From Agromyces sp. 3263 (GTDB taxonomy: Bacteria; Actinomycetota; Actinomycetes; Actinomycetales; Microbacteriaceae): DNA of 64,000 nucleotides. The notes below the pieces were generated by a model. That model made no database searches, was not told the DNA's origin, and saw nothing but the letters and a program-made list of their open reading frames with translations. The position numbers and the translations under genes were made by a program. Shown in pieces: positions 39,244 to 48,149 of this stretch. Numbering within the stretch: position 1 is the first letter of the stretch; every line of letters starts with the position of its first letter. The stretch spans positions 1,302,001 through 1,366,000 of the forward strand of contig NZ_JAVDUV010000001.1 in NCBI RefSeq assembly GCF_031456545.1, written 5' to 3'.

Positions 39244-40745
39244 GTGCCATGTTCCGCTCCCTCGCCGTGCGTGATTACCGCATCTGGTTCATCGGCGCCC
39301 TCGTCTCCAACATCGGAGCGTGGATGCAGGCCACCGCCCAGAACTGGGTCGTGCTCACCGAACTCACCGCGAACGACGCCCTCGCCGTGGGCATCACCAT
39401 GGCCCTGCAGTTCGCGCCCCAGCTCCTCCTCGTGCCCGTCACCGGACTCATCGCCGACCGGTTCGACCGCCGCAAGATCCTCATGGTCACCCAGAGCTGC
39501 CTCATGGTGCTCGGCCTCGCGCTCGGGCTGCTGCTCATCCTCGGCCACGCCCAGCTCTGGCACCTCTACGGCTTCGCCCTCGCGCTCGGCATCGTGAACG
39601 CCGTCGACACGCCCGCGCGCCAGACCTTCGTCGCCGACCTCGTCTCGGGCTCGAACATGTCGAACGCCGTCGCCCTGAACTCGGCGTCGTTCAACGCGGC
39701 GCGCATGATCGGGCCGGCCCTCGCCGGCTTCCTCATCGTGCTCGTCGGCTCCGGCTGGGTGTTCGTGATCAACGCGATCACCTTCGTGGCGGTGCTCGTC
39801 GCGCTCGTGATGCTGCGCAACATGGTCGTGAAGCGGATGCCGCGGGCCGGCCGCTCGGGCCAGTTCGTCGCCGGGTTCCGGTACGTGGCCAAGCGGCCCG
39901 ACCTGCTCATCGTGTTCGTGATCGTCTTCCTCATCGGCGCGTTCGGCATGAACTTCCCGATCTTCTCGTCGACGATGGCGGTCGAGTTCGGACGCGGCGC
40001 GGGAGAGTACGGGGTGCTCAACTCGATCCTCGCGATCGGCTCGCTGACCGGTGCCCTGCTCGCAGCCCGGCGCGAGCGCGCCCGCATGCGGGTGATCATC
40101 CTCGCCGCGGCGTTCTTCGGCGCGGCCGTGCTCATCTCGGCGTTCATGCCGACGTACTGGATGTTCGCCGCGTCGACGATCCTCATCGGCTTCGGCGCGG
40201 TGTCGCTGCTCACCACGGCCAACGGCTACGTGCAGACGACGACGGCCCCCGAGCTGCGGGGCCGCGTGATGGCGCTGTACATGGCGATCCTCGCCGGCGG
40301 CACGCCGATCGGCGCCCCCATCGTGGGCGCCGTCGCCGACAGCTGGGGTCCGCGCTGGGCGCTCGGCGTTGCGGCGGTGGCGGCGGGCGTCGCCGCGCTC
40401 ATCGGCGTCGGCTGGCTCGTCGTCGCGCGCGGCATGCACCTGGCGCGCCATCCGCACGCCCGCTGGCGTCCCGTGCTGCGATTCGCGGATGCCCCCACGG
40501 CGGCGATCGCGGTCGTGCCCACGCGTGCGATCCCGGTGGTGCCCGACGACCGGCTCGTGCCGCCCGTGTCGAACGACCGCCTCGTGCCGGCGGACTTCTC
40601 GGAGGAGGTCGCCCTCACCTCGCCGATCCCGTTGCCGCGGCATCCGCACCCGCATCCCCATCCGCGCGCCGAGCGCGAGGGTGCGTCGGCACGTCAGCCC
40701 TCGAGTCGCCCGTCGGGCGTGCACCCCACGCCGGCCACCGACTGA
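39240..40745 (+). CDS. MFS exporter (EntS/MFS_3 type) with His-Pro tail
   Basis: A 501-residue 12-helix transporter. The opening FRSLAVRDYRIWFIGALVSNIGAWMQ is the hallmark of the MFS_3/EntS group of exporters. The GTG start overlaps the MarR stop (GTGA). After the last helix (about residue 405) a cytoplasmic tail of about 95 residues follows, containing the alternating RHPHPHPHP run, which could bind a metal ion. Export substrate is unknown; a siderophore or drug is usual in this family. Confidence 0.87.
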   Translation: MSAMFRSLAVRDYRIWFIGALVSNIGAWMQATAQNWVVLTELTANDALAVGITMALQFAPQLLLVPVTGLIADRFDRRKILMVTQSCLMVLGLALGLLLILGHAQLWHLYGFALALGIVNAVDTPARQTFVADLVSGSNMSNAVALNSASFNAARMIGPALAGFLIVLVGSGWVFVINAITFVAVLVALVMLRNMVVKRMPRAGRSGQFVAGFRYVAKRPDLLIVFVIVFLIGAFGMNFPIFSSTMAVEFGRGAGEYGVLNSILAIGSLTGALLAARRERARMRVIILAAAFFGAAVLISAFMPTYWMFAASTILIGFGAVSLLTTANGYVQTTTAPELRGRVMALYMAILAGGTPIGAPIVGAVADSWGPRWALGVAAVAAGVAALIGVGWLVVARGMHLARHPHARWRPVLRFADAPTAAIAVVPTRAIPVVPDDRLVPPVSNDRLVPADFSEEVALTSPIPLPRHPHPHPHPRAEREGASARQPSSRPSGVHPTPATD

Positions 40746-40797
40746 GCGGCGACCGTCGCGAGCCCGACCGGGCCCCGGCGCATCACGCGTCGGCCAC

Positions 40798-40870
40798 GAT
40801 TCAGGCGAACCCGCGCGGCTCAGGACGCGTTCGGCGATTCCAGCCTGAGCGGCGGCCGTCGGCCTGAATC
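40798..40870. terminator. Nested inverted repeats between convergent genes
   Basis: Outer arms GATTCAGGC (40798-40806) and GCCTGAATC (40862-40870); inner arms GCTCAGG (40818-40824) and CCTGAGC (40844-40850). The structure lies between the ends of the MFS and LacI genes and may serve both as terminator. No other function is visible in this 160-bp gap. Confidence 0.5.
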
Positions 40871-40905
40871 CCGACCGTGCCTGCTCGCACCGACAGGCGA
40901 GCCGG

Positions 40906-41913
40906 TCAGCCCCGCGTCGACGCGCGCACCACGAGCTCGGGCTGGAACACGACCTGCTCGCGCTCGACGTCGGCCCCGGCGGCGGCCTCCTTGAGCAGCA
41001 GGTCGACCGCCGTGTAGCCGATGAGCGACGCCGGCTGGCGGATGGACGAGAGCGGCACCACCGCGGCCGACGCGAAGTCGATGTCGTCGTAGCCGATGAG
41101 GGCGATCTCGTCGGGCACCCGGATGCTGCCCTGCATCATCAGCGCCTGGAGCACGCCCATCGCGAGCAGGTCGTTCGCGGCGAAGATCGCGTCGGGCCGG
41201 TCGGCGGCCGGTCGTTCCCGGATCGCCTCGCCGGCGGCCCGGCCCGCCAGCACCGTGAGGGAGTCGGTCTCGACGACCTCGAGCGACATGCCCTCCGTGG
41301 CCTCCACGGCGCGGCGCGCACCCGCGAGCCGGTCGGCGGCCTGCTGGATGCCGAGCGGCCCGCCGACGAAGGCGACCCGGCGGCGCCCGACGTCGGCGAG
41401 GTGCCGTACGGCGAGCTCGCCGCCCACGACGTCGTCGACCGCGACCGACGAGAAGCTGCGGTCGGCGGCCTCACGGTCGACGAGCACGACGGGCGTGCCG
41501 CGCTCGCGCACCCGCGCGAGCCGCGGAAGGTCGTCGCTGAGCGGCGAGATGAGCACGCCGTGCACCCGCTGCTCCTCGAACAGGTCGAGGTAGGCGCCCT
41601 CGCGGTCGCGGTTCTCGTCGCTGTTGCCGAGCAGGATCGTCATGCCGTCCTCGGCCGCGCGATCCTCCGCGCCGCGGGCGACATCCGTGAAGAAGGGATT
41701 GCGCACGTCGAGCACGACGAGGCCGATCGAGCGGCTCCGGCCGGCGCGCAGCTGGCGGGCGGCGTCGTTGCGCACGAAGCCCAGTTCGGCGATCGCGGCC
41801 ATGACGCGCTCCACCGTGGCGGGCGCGACCTTGTCGGGCCGGTTCAGCACGTTCGACACCGTGCCCACCGACACGGATGCCGCGGCCGCCACCTCGCGCA
41901 CGCTCACCGACAT
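40906..41913 (-). CDS. LacI-family repressor, rhamnose locus, copy 1
   Basis: A 335-residue repressor. The helix-turn-helix reads VSVREVAAAASVSVGTVSNV with VG...N in the recognition helix, and the hinge is RNDAARQLRAGRSRSIGLVV. The start at 41913 has a GGGGAGG ribosome-binding site. Its paralogue at 42114-43145 has the same recognition helix, so both should read the same operator; the palindrome TGAATCGATTCA lies 88 bp upstream of this gene. An in-frame upstream ATG at 41961 is less likely. Its ligand is probably rhamnose or a related sugar, by context. Confidence 0.87.
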   Translation of the reverse strand: MSVSVREVAAAASVSVGTVSNVLNRPDKVAPATVERVMAAIAELGFVRNDAARQLRAGRSRSIGLVVLDVRNPFFTDVARGAEDRAAEDGMTILLGNSDENRDREGAYLDLFEEQRVHGVLISPLSDDLPRLARVRERGTPVVLVDREAADRSFSSVAVDDVVGGELAVRHLADVGRRRVAFVGGPLGIQQAADRLAGARRAVEATEGMSLEVVETDSLTVLAGRAAGEAIRERPAADRPDAIFAANDLLAMGVLQALMMQGSIRVPDEIALIGYDDIDFASAAVVPLSSIRQPASLIGYTAVDLLLKEAAAGADVEREQVVFQPELVVRASTRG

Positions 41914-42000
41914 CTGCTGACCTCCCCTTCGAGCCGCCCCGCTCCCGTGCGGCATCCACATGATGGCAGACCGTACCGGCCGTCAGGATCCATTCTCCCC

Positions 42001-42012
42001 TGAATCGATTCA
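42001..42012. promoter_or_regulatory. Rhamnose-type LacI operator
   Basis: Perfect palindrome TGAATCGATTCA, identical to that at 43235-43246. It lies upstream of LacI copy 1 and just downstream of the stop of copy 2. Confidence 0.8.
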
Positions 42013-42040
42013 TGGGCGTCGGTCGCCGCGCCACGCGGCC

Positions 42041-42120
42041 CGACCCGGCGCCGTCAGGCCCGACCCGGCGCCGTCAGGCCCGACCCGGCGCTATCAGGCC
42101 CGACCCGGCGCCCTCAGGCC
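42041..42120. repeat. Four 20-bp tandem repeats between the LacI genes
   Basis: Units beginning CGACCCGGCG at 42041, 42061, 42081 and 42101, each 20 bp and ending TCAGGCC; they differ only at positions 11-13 of the unit. The last unit contains the stop codon of LacI copy 2. Not a CRISPR: there are no spacers. Confidence 0.9.
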
Positions 42121-43145
42121 CGGCGCCGCTCCGCCACCGGGTCGGTCGAGCGACGCACCACGAGCTCGGGCAGGAACACCGTCTGCCTTGGGATCAGCTC
42201 GCGGTCGGCCGTCTCCTCCAGCAGGATGCGCAGTGCCGTGCGGCCGATCATGCCGCTCGGCTGGCGCATCGACGAGAGCGGCACCGCCGCGGCGGCGGCG
42301 AACGAGATGTCGTCGAACCCGATGATCGCGATCTCGTCGGGCACGAGCATCCGTCCGCCCACGACGAGGGACTGCAGCAGGCCCAGGGCGATGAGGTCGT
42401 TCGCGGCGAACAGCGCATCGGGCCACTCGCCGCGCGGTCGCGACACGATGCGGGCGCCCGCCGCGACGCCCTCGTCGACCGTCATGGCGCCGGTCGCGAC
42501 GACCTCGACCTCGACGGGCACGGCGGCGTTCTCGGCCGCGACGCGGGCGCCCGCCAGCCGGTCGTTGACCTGGCGGATGTCGAAGGGCCCGCCGACGAAC
42601 GCGATGCGGCGCCGCCCGGTGTCGATGAGGTGCTCGACGGCCATGCGCCCACCCGCGACGCTGTCGACCGACACCGAGCTGAACCGGCTGCTGCCGCCGA
42701 ACCGGTCGACGAGCACGGCCGGGATGCCGCGGGCGCGCAGCCGCTCGAGACGCGGCTGGATGTCGCCGTAGGGCGAGATGAGCACGCCGCGCACCTGCTG
42801 CTCCTCGAAGAGGTCGAGGTAGAGCCGTTCGCGCGCGACGTCCTCGTCGGTGTTGCCGTAGAGCACGGCGATGTTGTGCCGGGACGCCTCGTCCTCGGCG
42901 CCGCGCACCACGTCGTTGAAGAACGGGTTCTGGCCGTTGAGCACGACGAAGCCCACGGTGGTGCTCACGCCGGCCCGGAGCTTGCGGGCGGCGTCGTTGC
43001 GCACATACCCGAGCTCCTCGATGGCGCGGCTCACCCGAGCGATCGACTCGGCCGAGACCTCGTCGGGACGGTTCAGCACGTTCGAGACGGTGCCGACCGA
43101 GACGCCGGCATGCTGCGCCACATCACGGATGCTCGCGGCTGGCAT
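42114..43145 (-). CDS. LacI-family repressor, rhamnose locus, copy 2
   Basis: A 343-residue repressor. The helix-turn-helix reads IRDVAQHAGVSVGTVSNVLN (about residues 6-25), then NRPDEVSAESIARV. The ligand domain matches copy 1 closely (SVSVDSVAGGRMAVEHLIDTG; the GNTDED region parallels GNSDEN). It is divergent from the rhamnose ABC operon, with a 133-bp gap holding promoter and operators, so it is the more likely direct repressor of that operon. Confidence 0.9.
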   Translation of the reverse strand: MPAASIRDVAQHAGVSVGTVSNVLNRPDEVSAESIARVSRAIEELGYVRNDAARKLRAGVSTTVGFVVLNGQNPFFNDVVRGAEDEASRHNIAVLYGNTDEDVARERLYLDLFEEQQVRGVLISPYGDIQPRLERLRARGIPAVLVDRFGGSSRFSSVSVDSVAGGRMAVEHLIDTGRRRIAFVGGPFDIRQVNDRLAGARVAAENAAVPVEVEVVATGAMTVDEGVAAGARIVSRPRGEWPDALFAANDLIALGLLQSLVVGGRMLVPDEIAIIGFDDISFAAAAAVPLSSMRQPSGMIGRTALRILLEETADRELIPRQTVFLPELVVRRSTDPVAERRRA

Positions 43146-43189
43146 TCGCGCTCCTCGTCATCGATGGTCGGCGTCAGGATGTCCCGGGC

Positions 43190-43246
43190 TTGACCGTTCA
43201 CCGGGACGTCCCTACAGTAGTCCTGAATCGGTCCTGAATCGATTCA
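43190..43246 (+). promoter_or_regulatory. Rhamnose ABC operon promoter with LacI operators
   Basis: -35 TTGACC (43190-43195), 17-bp spacer, -10 TACAGT (43213-43218). Just downstream is the perfect operator TGAATCGATTCA (43235-43246), and an 11-bp direct repeat places a second TGAATCG half-site at 43224; a further GATTCA is at 43252. Repressor would block the start region. Confidence 0.8.
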
Positions 43247-43278
43247 TATCAGATTCACCTCAACGAGGAGGACCGCAC

Positions 43279-44802
43279 GTGACCGACACGCCGCCGTCAG
43301 CCGCACCGCCCATGCTCGAGCTGTCACGGGTCGTCAAGTCGTTCGGCGCGGTCGTCGCACTGCGCTCGGGAAGCCTGCGCCTCGAGGCCGGCTCGATCCA
43401 CGCGCTCGTCGGCGAGAACGGCGCCGGCAAGTCGACGCTCGTGAAGATCATCGCCGGGCTCTACCGCCGCGACGCGGGTGACTTCCGCCTGAACGGCGAG
43501 GAGGTCGACTTCACCTCCACCGCGCAGTCGAAGGCCGCGGGGATCGCCGTGATCTACCAGGAGCCCACGCTCTTCCCCGACCTCTCGGTCACCGAGAACG
43601 TGTTCATGGGCCGTCAGCCCGTGGGCCGGTTCGGACGCATCGATCGCAAGGCGATGCGCCACGAGGTCGAGGCGCTCTTCCAGCGCCTCGCCGTTCGGAT
43701 CGACCCCGACCGTCCGGCCGAGGGACTCTCCATCGCCGACCAGCAGGTCATCGAGATCGCCAAGGCCGTCTCGCTCGACGCCCGTGTGCTCATCATGGAC
43801 GAGCCGACCGCCGCCCTCTCCGGCGTCGAGGTCGACCGCCTCTTCGCCATCGCCCGGAGCCTCCGCGACGAGGGTCGTGCGCTCCTGTTCATCTCGCACC
43901 GCTTCGACGAGGTGTTCGACCTCTGCGACACGGTCACCGTCATGCGCGACGGCGCCTACATCAGCACCACGCCGATCGACGAGACCACGCCCGACGAGCT
44001 CGTGCGCCAGATGGTCGGCCGCGACGTCACCGAGCTGTTCCCCAAGCAGGAGACGGTCATCGGCGACGCGCTGCTCGAGGTCGATGGCCTGTCGAGCGCC
44101 GGCGTCTTCCACGACATCTCGTTCACCGTGCGCTCGGGCGAGATCGTGGGCCTCGCAGGCCTCGTCGGCGCCGGCCGCAGCGAGGTCGCGCGCGCGGTCT
44201 TCGGCGTCGACGGCTACGACGCGGGCACCGTACGGCTCGCCGGGGCATCCGTGCCCAAGCGGGACCCGGCGGGCGCCATGCGACGGGGTATCGCGCTGGT
44301 GCCCGAAGACCGGCGCAAGCAGGGACTCGTGCTCGAGTCATCCGTCGCCCGCAATCTCACGCTCGCCATCCGCACCCAGCTCGCGAAGGCCGGCCTCATC
44401 ACGTCGGGGGTCGAGAACCGCGCGGCGAAGGTCTGGGCGAGCCGGCTCGAGGTGAAGACGACCGCCATGAGCACCATCGCCGCGACCCTCTCGGGCGGCA
44501 ACCAGCAGAAGGTCGTGCTCGGCAAGTGGCTCGCCACCGAGCCGCAGGTGCTCATCATCGACGAGCCGACCCGCGGCATCGACGTCGGCACCAAGGCCGA
44601 GGTGCACCGCCTGCTCTCCGAGCTCGCGGGGCGCGGCATCGGCATCCTCATGATCTCGTCCGAGCTGCCCGAGGTGCTCGGCATGGCCGACCGCGTGCTG
44701 GTCATGCGCGAGGGCCGCATCACGGCAGAGCTCGAGCGAGCGGATGCCACGTCCGAGAACGTCATGTTCGCCGCAACCCACGCGACCGGAGCCCACTCGT
44801 GA
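43279..44802 (+). CDS. rhaT: Sugar ABC transporter ATPase, double-domain (rhamnose)
   Basis: A 507-residue RbsA/RhaT-type ATPase with two nucleotide-binding domains. First half: Walker A GENGAGKST, signature SIADQQVIEIAKA, Walker B VLIMDEPTAAL. Second half: degenerate Walker A (GLVGAGRSEVAR), LSGGNQQKVVLGKWL and LIIDEPTRGIDVGTK, the usual asymmetry of this family. The GTG start follows a strong GAGGAGG site. Its stop overlaps the next permease start, so the ATPase and both permeases are coupled. Rhamnose as substrate follows from the enzymes downstream. Confidence 0.9.
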   Translation: MTDTPPSAAPPMLELSRVVKSFGAVVALRSGSLRLEAGSIHALVGENGAGKSTLVKIIAGLYRRDAGDFRLNGEEVDFTSTAQSKAAGIAVIYQEPTLFPDLSVTENVFMGRQPVGRFGRIDRKAMRHEVEALFQRLAVRIDPDRPAEGLSIADQQVIEIAKAVSLDARVLIMDEPTAALSGVEVDRLFAIARSLRDEGRALLFISHRFDEVFDLCDTVTVMRDGAYISTTPIDETTPDELVRQMVGRDVTELFPKQETVIGDALLEVDGLSSAGVFHDISFTVRSGEIVGLAGLVGAGRSEVARAVFGVDGYDAGTVRLAGASVPKRDPAGAMRRGIALVPEDRRKQGLVLESSVARNLTLAIRTQLAKAGLITSGVENRAAKVWASRLEVKTTAMSTIAATLSGGNQQKVVLGKWLATEPQVLIIDEPTRGIDVGTKAEVHRLLSELAGRGIGILMISSELPEVLGMADRVLVMREGRITAELERADATSENVMFAATHATGAHS

Positions 44803-45824
44803 CCGCCCCGACCATCGAGAAGTCCGACGTCACCAAGCGACTGCGGGCGGTGGGAGCCGCGCGCGAGTTCGGCATCCTCATCGCCCTGCTGCTCGTCATC
44901 CTCGCCGCCACCGTCGCGAACCCGAACTTCCTGTTCAGCTCCGACGGCTGGCGCGACCTGCTGCTCACCCCCTCGATCCTCGTGCTGCTGGCCGTGGGGC
45001 AGGCGATCGTCATCATCACCCGCAACGTCGACCTCTCGGTCGGCTCGGTGCTCGGCCTCTCGGCCTATCTCACCGGCCGGCTGTTCATCGACCTGCAGGG
45101 CATCCCGATCGTCGCGGTGTTCCTCATCGTGATCGTCTTCGGCGGCCTGCTGGGCCTCGTGAACGGTGCGCTCGTCGCCTTCGCGAAGGTGCCCTCGCTC
45201 GTGATCACCCTGGGCACGCTCTACGCCTACCGCGGCATCAACGTGCTGTGGACGGGCAGCGACCGCGTGAACGCCTCCGACCTGCCGAGGGAGTTCCTGG
45301 CCCTCGGCACTGGGCAGATCCTGTTCATCCCGATCCTCACGATCATCGCCCTGGTGGTGCTCGTCGTCGCCGGGTGGGTCATGAAGAACACCCGGGCCGG
45401 GCGCGAGTTCTACGCGATCGGCTCCGACCCGGCTGCCGCGGAGCTGTACGGCCTGCGGGTCACCCGGCGCCTGCTCACCGCGTTCGTGCTCTCGGGCGCG
45501 CTCGCCGGCCTGGGCGGCGTGCTCTACGCCGCGCGATACGGCACGATCAGCTCGCAGGCCGGCTCGGGCTGGGAACTCGACGCGGTCGGCGCGGCCGTGA
45601 TCGGCGGCGTCGCGATCTTCGGCGGCAGCGGCACCGTCTGGGGTGCGGCGCTCGGCGCGGTGCTGCTCCTCACGATCAACCGCGCGCTGCCCATCCTGGG
45701 CATCCCCGACTTCTGGCAGCGGGCCGTCGTGGGCGTGCTGATCATCGGCGCCATCGTGCTCGACCGCGTGCTCGCGATCCGGCAGAAACGCAAGCTCCTC
45801 GAGGCGAGGGAGGACGAGTCATGA
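44799..45824 (+). CDS. rhaP: Sugar ABC permease 1 (rhamnose)
   Basis: A 341-residue RbsC-type permease with about 8-10 membrane helices. Characteristic blocks: VIITRNVDLSVGSVLGLSAY, VNGALVAFAKVPSLVITLGT, YAIGSDPAAAELYGLRV and AVGAAVIGGVAIFGGSGTVWG. The GTG overlaps the ATPase stop, and its own stop overlaps the second permease start. Confidence 0.9.
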   Translation: MTAPTIEKSDVTKRLRAVGAAREFGILIALLLVILAATVANPNFLFSSDGWRDLLLTPSILVLLAVGQAIVIITRNVDLSVGSVLGLSAYLTGRLFIDLQGIPIVAVFLIVIVFGGLLGLVNGALVAFAKVPSLVITLGTLYAYRGINVLWTGSDRVNASDLPREFLALGTGQILFIPILTIIALVVLVVAGWVMKNTRAGREFYAIGSDPAAAELYGLRVTRRLLTAFVLSGALAGLGGVLYAARYGTISSQAGSGWELDAVGAAVIGGVAIFGGSGTVWGAALGAVLLLTINRALPILGIPDFWQRAVVGVLIIGAIVLDRVLAIRQKRKLLEAREDES

Positions 45825-46876
45825 CCGCGACCGCCACCGGCACCACGGCCACGCGCACCTACCGCGACTACGACAAGCCCCTGTGGCAGCGCGTGCTGCT
45901 CACCCGCGAGATGGCGATCATCGCACTGCTCGCCATCGTGGCCGTCGTCGCCTCGGTCGCCGTGCGCGGCTTCGGCCAGCCCATCACGCTGACCTACCTG
46001 CTGCTCGACGTCATGCCGATCCTGCTCATCGCGCTGCCGATGACCCTCATCATCATCACGGGCGAGATCGACCTGTCGGTGGCGAGCATCGTGGGCCTCG
46101 CAAGCGTGCTGACCGGCGTGCTCACCCGGGCCGGCGTGCCCTTCGAGATGGCGGCGATCGCCGCGATCGTCGTCGGCGCGCTGGGCGGAGCGCTCAACGG
46201 GTTCCTCGTGACCGTCGTCGGCCTGCCGTCGCTCGCCGTGACCATCGGCACGCTCGCGCTCTACCGCGGGCTCGCGATCGGCCTCCTCGGCACGACGGCC
46301 GTCACCGACTTCCCCGACTTCTGGAGGGACCTGGCGCAGGCGCGCGTGGGCAACACGAACATCCCGGTCGTGCTGTTCCTGTTCCTCGTGCTGCTCGTCG
46401 TGTTCACGGTACTGCTGCACTTCACGCCGTTCGGCCGCGGCATCTACGCGATCGGCCTTGCGAGCGAGGCGGCGCGGTTCTCCGGCGTGCGCGTCGAGCG
46501 CACGAAGCTCATCCTGTTCGTGCTCTCGGGCACCGTGTCGGCGCTCGCCGGCATCTTCTACACGCTCCGCTACGGCAACGCCCGCGGCGACAACGCCACG
46601 GGCCTGGAGCTGCAGGTCATCGCGGCGGTACTCCTCGGCGGCGTCTCGATCTTCGGCGGCCGCGGCGCGATCCACGGCGTCATCGCCGGCGTGCTGCTCA
46701 TCGGCGTGCTCGCGAGCGCACTGCGGCTCGCGAACGTCACGTCCGATGTCATCAACATCATCACCGGAGTGCTGCTCGTGCTCTCGGTGGTGGCTTCGAG
46801 CTTCCTGGCCTGGCTGCGCAAGCGCCGGAGGGCACCAGGGGGAACACCGCGCGTCGAGGCCTCCACAGCAGGGTGA
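45821..46876 (+). CDS. rhaQ: Sugar ABC permease 2 (rhamnose)
   Basis: A 351-residue RbsC-type permease, paralogue of the preceding one. Blocks: IIITGEIDLSVASIVGLASV, LNGFLVTVVGLPSLAVTIGT, YAIGLASEAARFSGVRV, LQVIAAVLLGGVSIFGGRG. A cytoplasmic leader of about 25 residues begins MTATATGTTATRTYRDYD. The ATG overlaps the stop of permease 1. A 64-bp gap to the binding protein gene follows. Confidence 0.9.
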   Translation: MTATATGTTATRTYRDYDKPLWQRVLLTREMAIIALLAIVAVVASVAVRGFGQPITLTYLLLDVMPILLIALPMTLIIITGEIDLSVASIVGLASVLTGVLTRAGVPFEMAAIAAIVVGALGGALNGFLVTVVGLPSLAVTIGTLALYRGLAIGLLGTTAVTDFPDFWRDLAQARVGNTNIPVVLFLFLVLLVVFTVLLHFTPFGRGIYAIGLASEAARFSGVRVERTKLILFVLSGTVSALAGIFYTLRYGNARGDNATGLELQVIAAVLLGGVSIFGGRGAIHGVIAGVLLIGVLASALRLANVTSDVINIITGVLLVLSVVASSFLAWLRKRRRAPGGTPRVEASTAG

Positions 46877-46940
46877 CCGGGCCGCGCGACCCGTCGATGC
46901 GATCACACATCGACCTCATCCGATGAAGGGAAGAACAACG

Positions 46941-47978
46941 ATGTTTCAGAAGAAGCACCGCGCCGGTGCACTCGCGGCGCTGGCGGTGAGTGTCGCGCTC
47001 CTCGCGACCGGCTGCGCCGTCGACTCCGGTTCCGGCAGCAGCGAGGGCAGTGGCGGGGGCGACGGGGATCTCTCCATCACCTTCGTGCCCAAGAACCTCG
47101 GCAACCCGTACTTCGACACCTCGTCGGCCGGCGCGAAGGAGGCCATCGACGAGTTCGGCGGCACCTTCGCCGAGGTCGGTCCCGCCGAGGCGACGCCCGA
47201 CGCGCAGGTCAGCTACATCAACACGCTGACCCAGCAGGGCGTGGGCGCGATGGCGGTGTCGGCCAACGACCCCGAGGCGATCTGCGACGCGCTGAACGAG
47301 GCCCGCGACGCGGGCGTCAAGGTGGTCACGTTCGACTCCGACACGAACCCCGACTGCCGGGACCTGTTCATCAACCAGGCCACTGCAGACGGCATCGCCA
47401 AGGTCGAGGTCGACCTCATCGCCGACCAGATCGGCGGCTCCGGCGAGATCGCGATCCTCTCGGCATCCGCCAACGCGACGAACCAGAACGCGTGGATCGA
47501 GACCATGAAGGAGTACCTCGCGAGCGACTACCCCGACATCACGCTCGTCGACACGGTCTACGGCGACGACGACGACCAGACGTCGTTCGACAAGACCGCG
47601 GCGCTGCTGCAGACGCACCCGAACCTGAAGGGCATCATCTCGCCCACCACGGTCGGCATCGCCGCGGCCGCGCGCTACCTCTCCACCTCGGAGTACAAGG
47701 GCAAGGTCGCGCTGACCGGGCTGGGCACGCCGAACCAGATGCGCGAGTACGTCGAGGACGGCACCGTCACCTCGTTCGCGCTCTGGAACCCGGCCGACCT
47801 CGGCTACCTCACCGCGTACGCGGCGAAGGCGCTCATCGAGGGCGACATCACGGGTGAGGAAGGCGACTCGTTCAAGGCCGGCAAGCTCGGTGACTTCGAG
47901 GTCGGCGCCGACGGCGTCGTGCTCCTCGGCGACCCGTTCGTGTTCGATGCCGACAACATCGGCGACTTCGACTTCTAG
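46941..47978 (+). CDS. rhaS: Rhamnose-binding lipoprotein
   Basis: A 345-residue periplasmic-binding-type lipoprotein of the ribose/rhamnose class. Signal peptide ends in the lipobox LLATGC, Cys25 lipidated, followed by a Gly/Ser linker. The mature domain has LSITFVPKNLGNPYFDTSSA and SANDPEAICDALNEARDAGV, the typical ligand-binding opening. The ATG at 46941 has GAAGGGA about 10 nt upstream and fits better than an ATG at 46923. It is followed by a strong hairpin. Confidence 0.9.
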   Translation: MFQKKHRAGALAALAVSVALLATGCAVDSGSGSSEGSGGGDGDLSITFVPKNLGNPYFDTSSAGAKEAIDEFGGTFAEVGPAEATPDAQVSYINTLTQQGVGAMAVSANDPEAICDALNEARDAGVKVVTFDSDTNPDCRDLFINQATADGIAKVEVDLIADQIGGSGEIAILSASANATNQNAWIETMKEYLASDYPDITLVDTVYGDDDDQTSFDKTAALLQTHPNLKGIISPTTVGIAAAARYLSTSEYKGKVALTGLGTPNQMREYVEDGTVTSFALWNPADLGYLTAYAAKALIEGDITGEEGDSFKAGKLGDFEVGADGVVLLGDPFVFDADNIGDFDF

Positions 47979-47992
47979 GAGTCGCGGATGAC

Positions 47993-48028
47993 GGGCCCGG
48001 CCGGGCGCACTCGCGCGCGGCCGGGCCC
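47993..48028 (+). terminator. Hairpin after the rhamnose importer operon
   Basis: GGGCCCGGCCG (47993-48003) and CGGCCGGGCCC (48018-48028), 11-bp perfect stem, 14-nt loop. It separates the importer from the catabolic genes, which have their own operator. Confidence 0.75.
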
Positions 48029-48117
48029 TGCACGTCTTCCGCAGCGAGGCCGTTCTCCCTACGCTGGGGAGGAAAGCGTATTCCGGGTTGCGGCCTCCGC
48101 GATCCTGCCGTAGGCTT

Positions 48118-48129
48118 TGAAACGATTCA
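48118..48129. promoter_or_regulatory. Rhamnose-type LacI operator before catabolic genes
   Basis: TGAAACGATTCA, one mismatch from the palindrome TGAATCGATTCA seen upstream of the importer and of LacI copy 1. It lies 20 bp before the mutarotase start. Confidence 0.7.
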
Positions 48130-48149
48130 TCACAGGACGGAGCAGCTCG

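Noticed and set aside
38821..40745. MarR/MFS pair as part of the ATP-grasp/transglutaminase cassette
   Set aside because: They are divergent with their own operator, and the cassette is known without them.
42041..42120. 20-bp repeats as a CRISPR array
   Set aside because: The units are directly adjacent, without spacers, and no cas genes are present.
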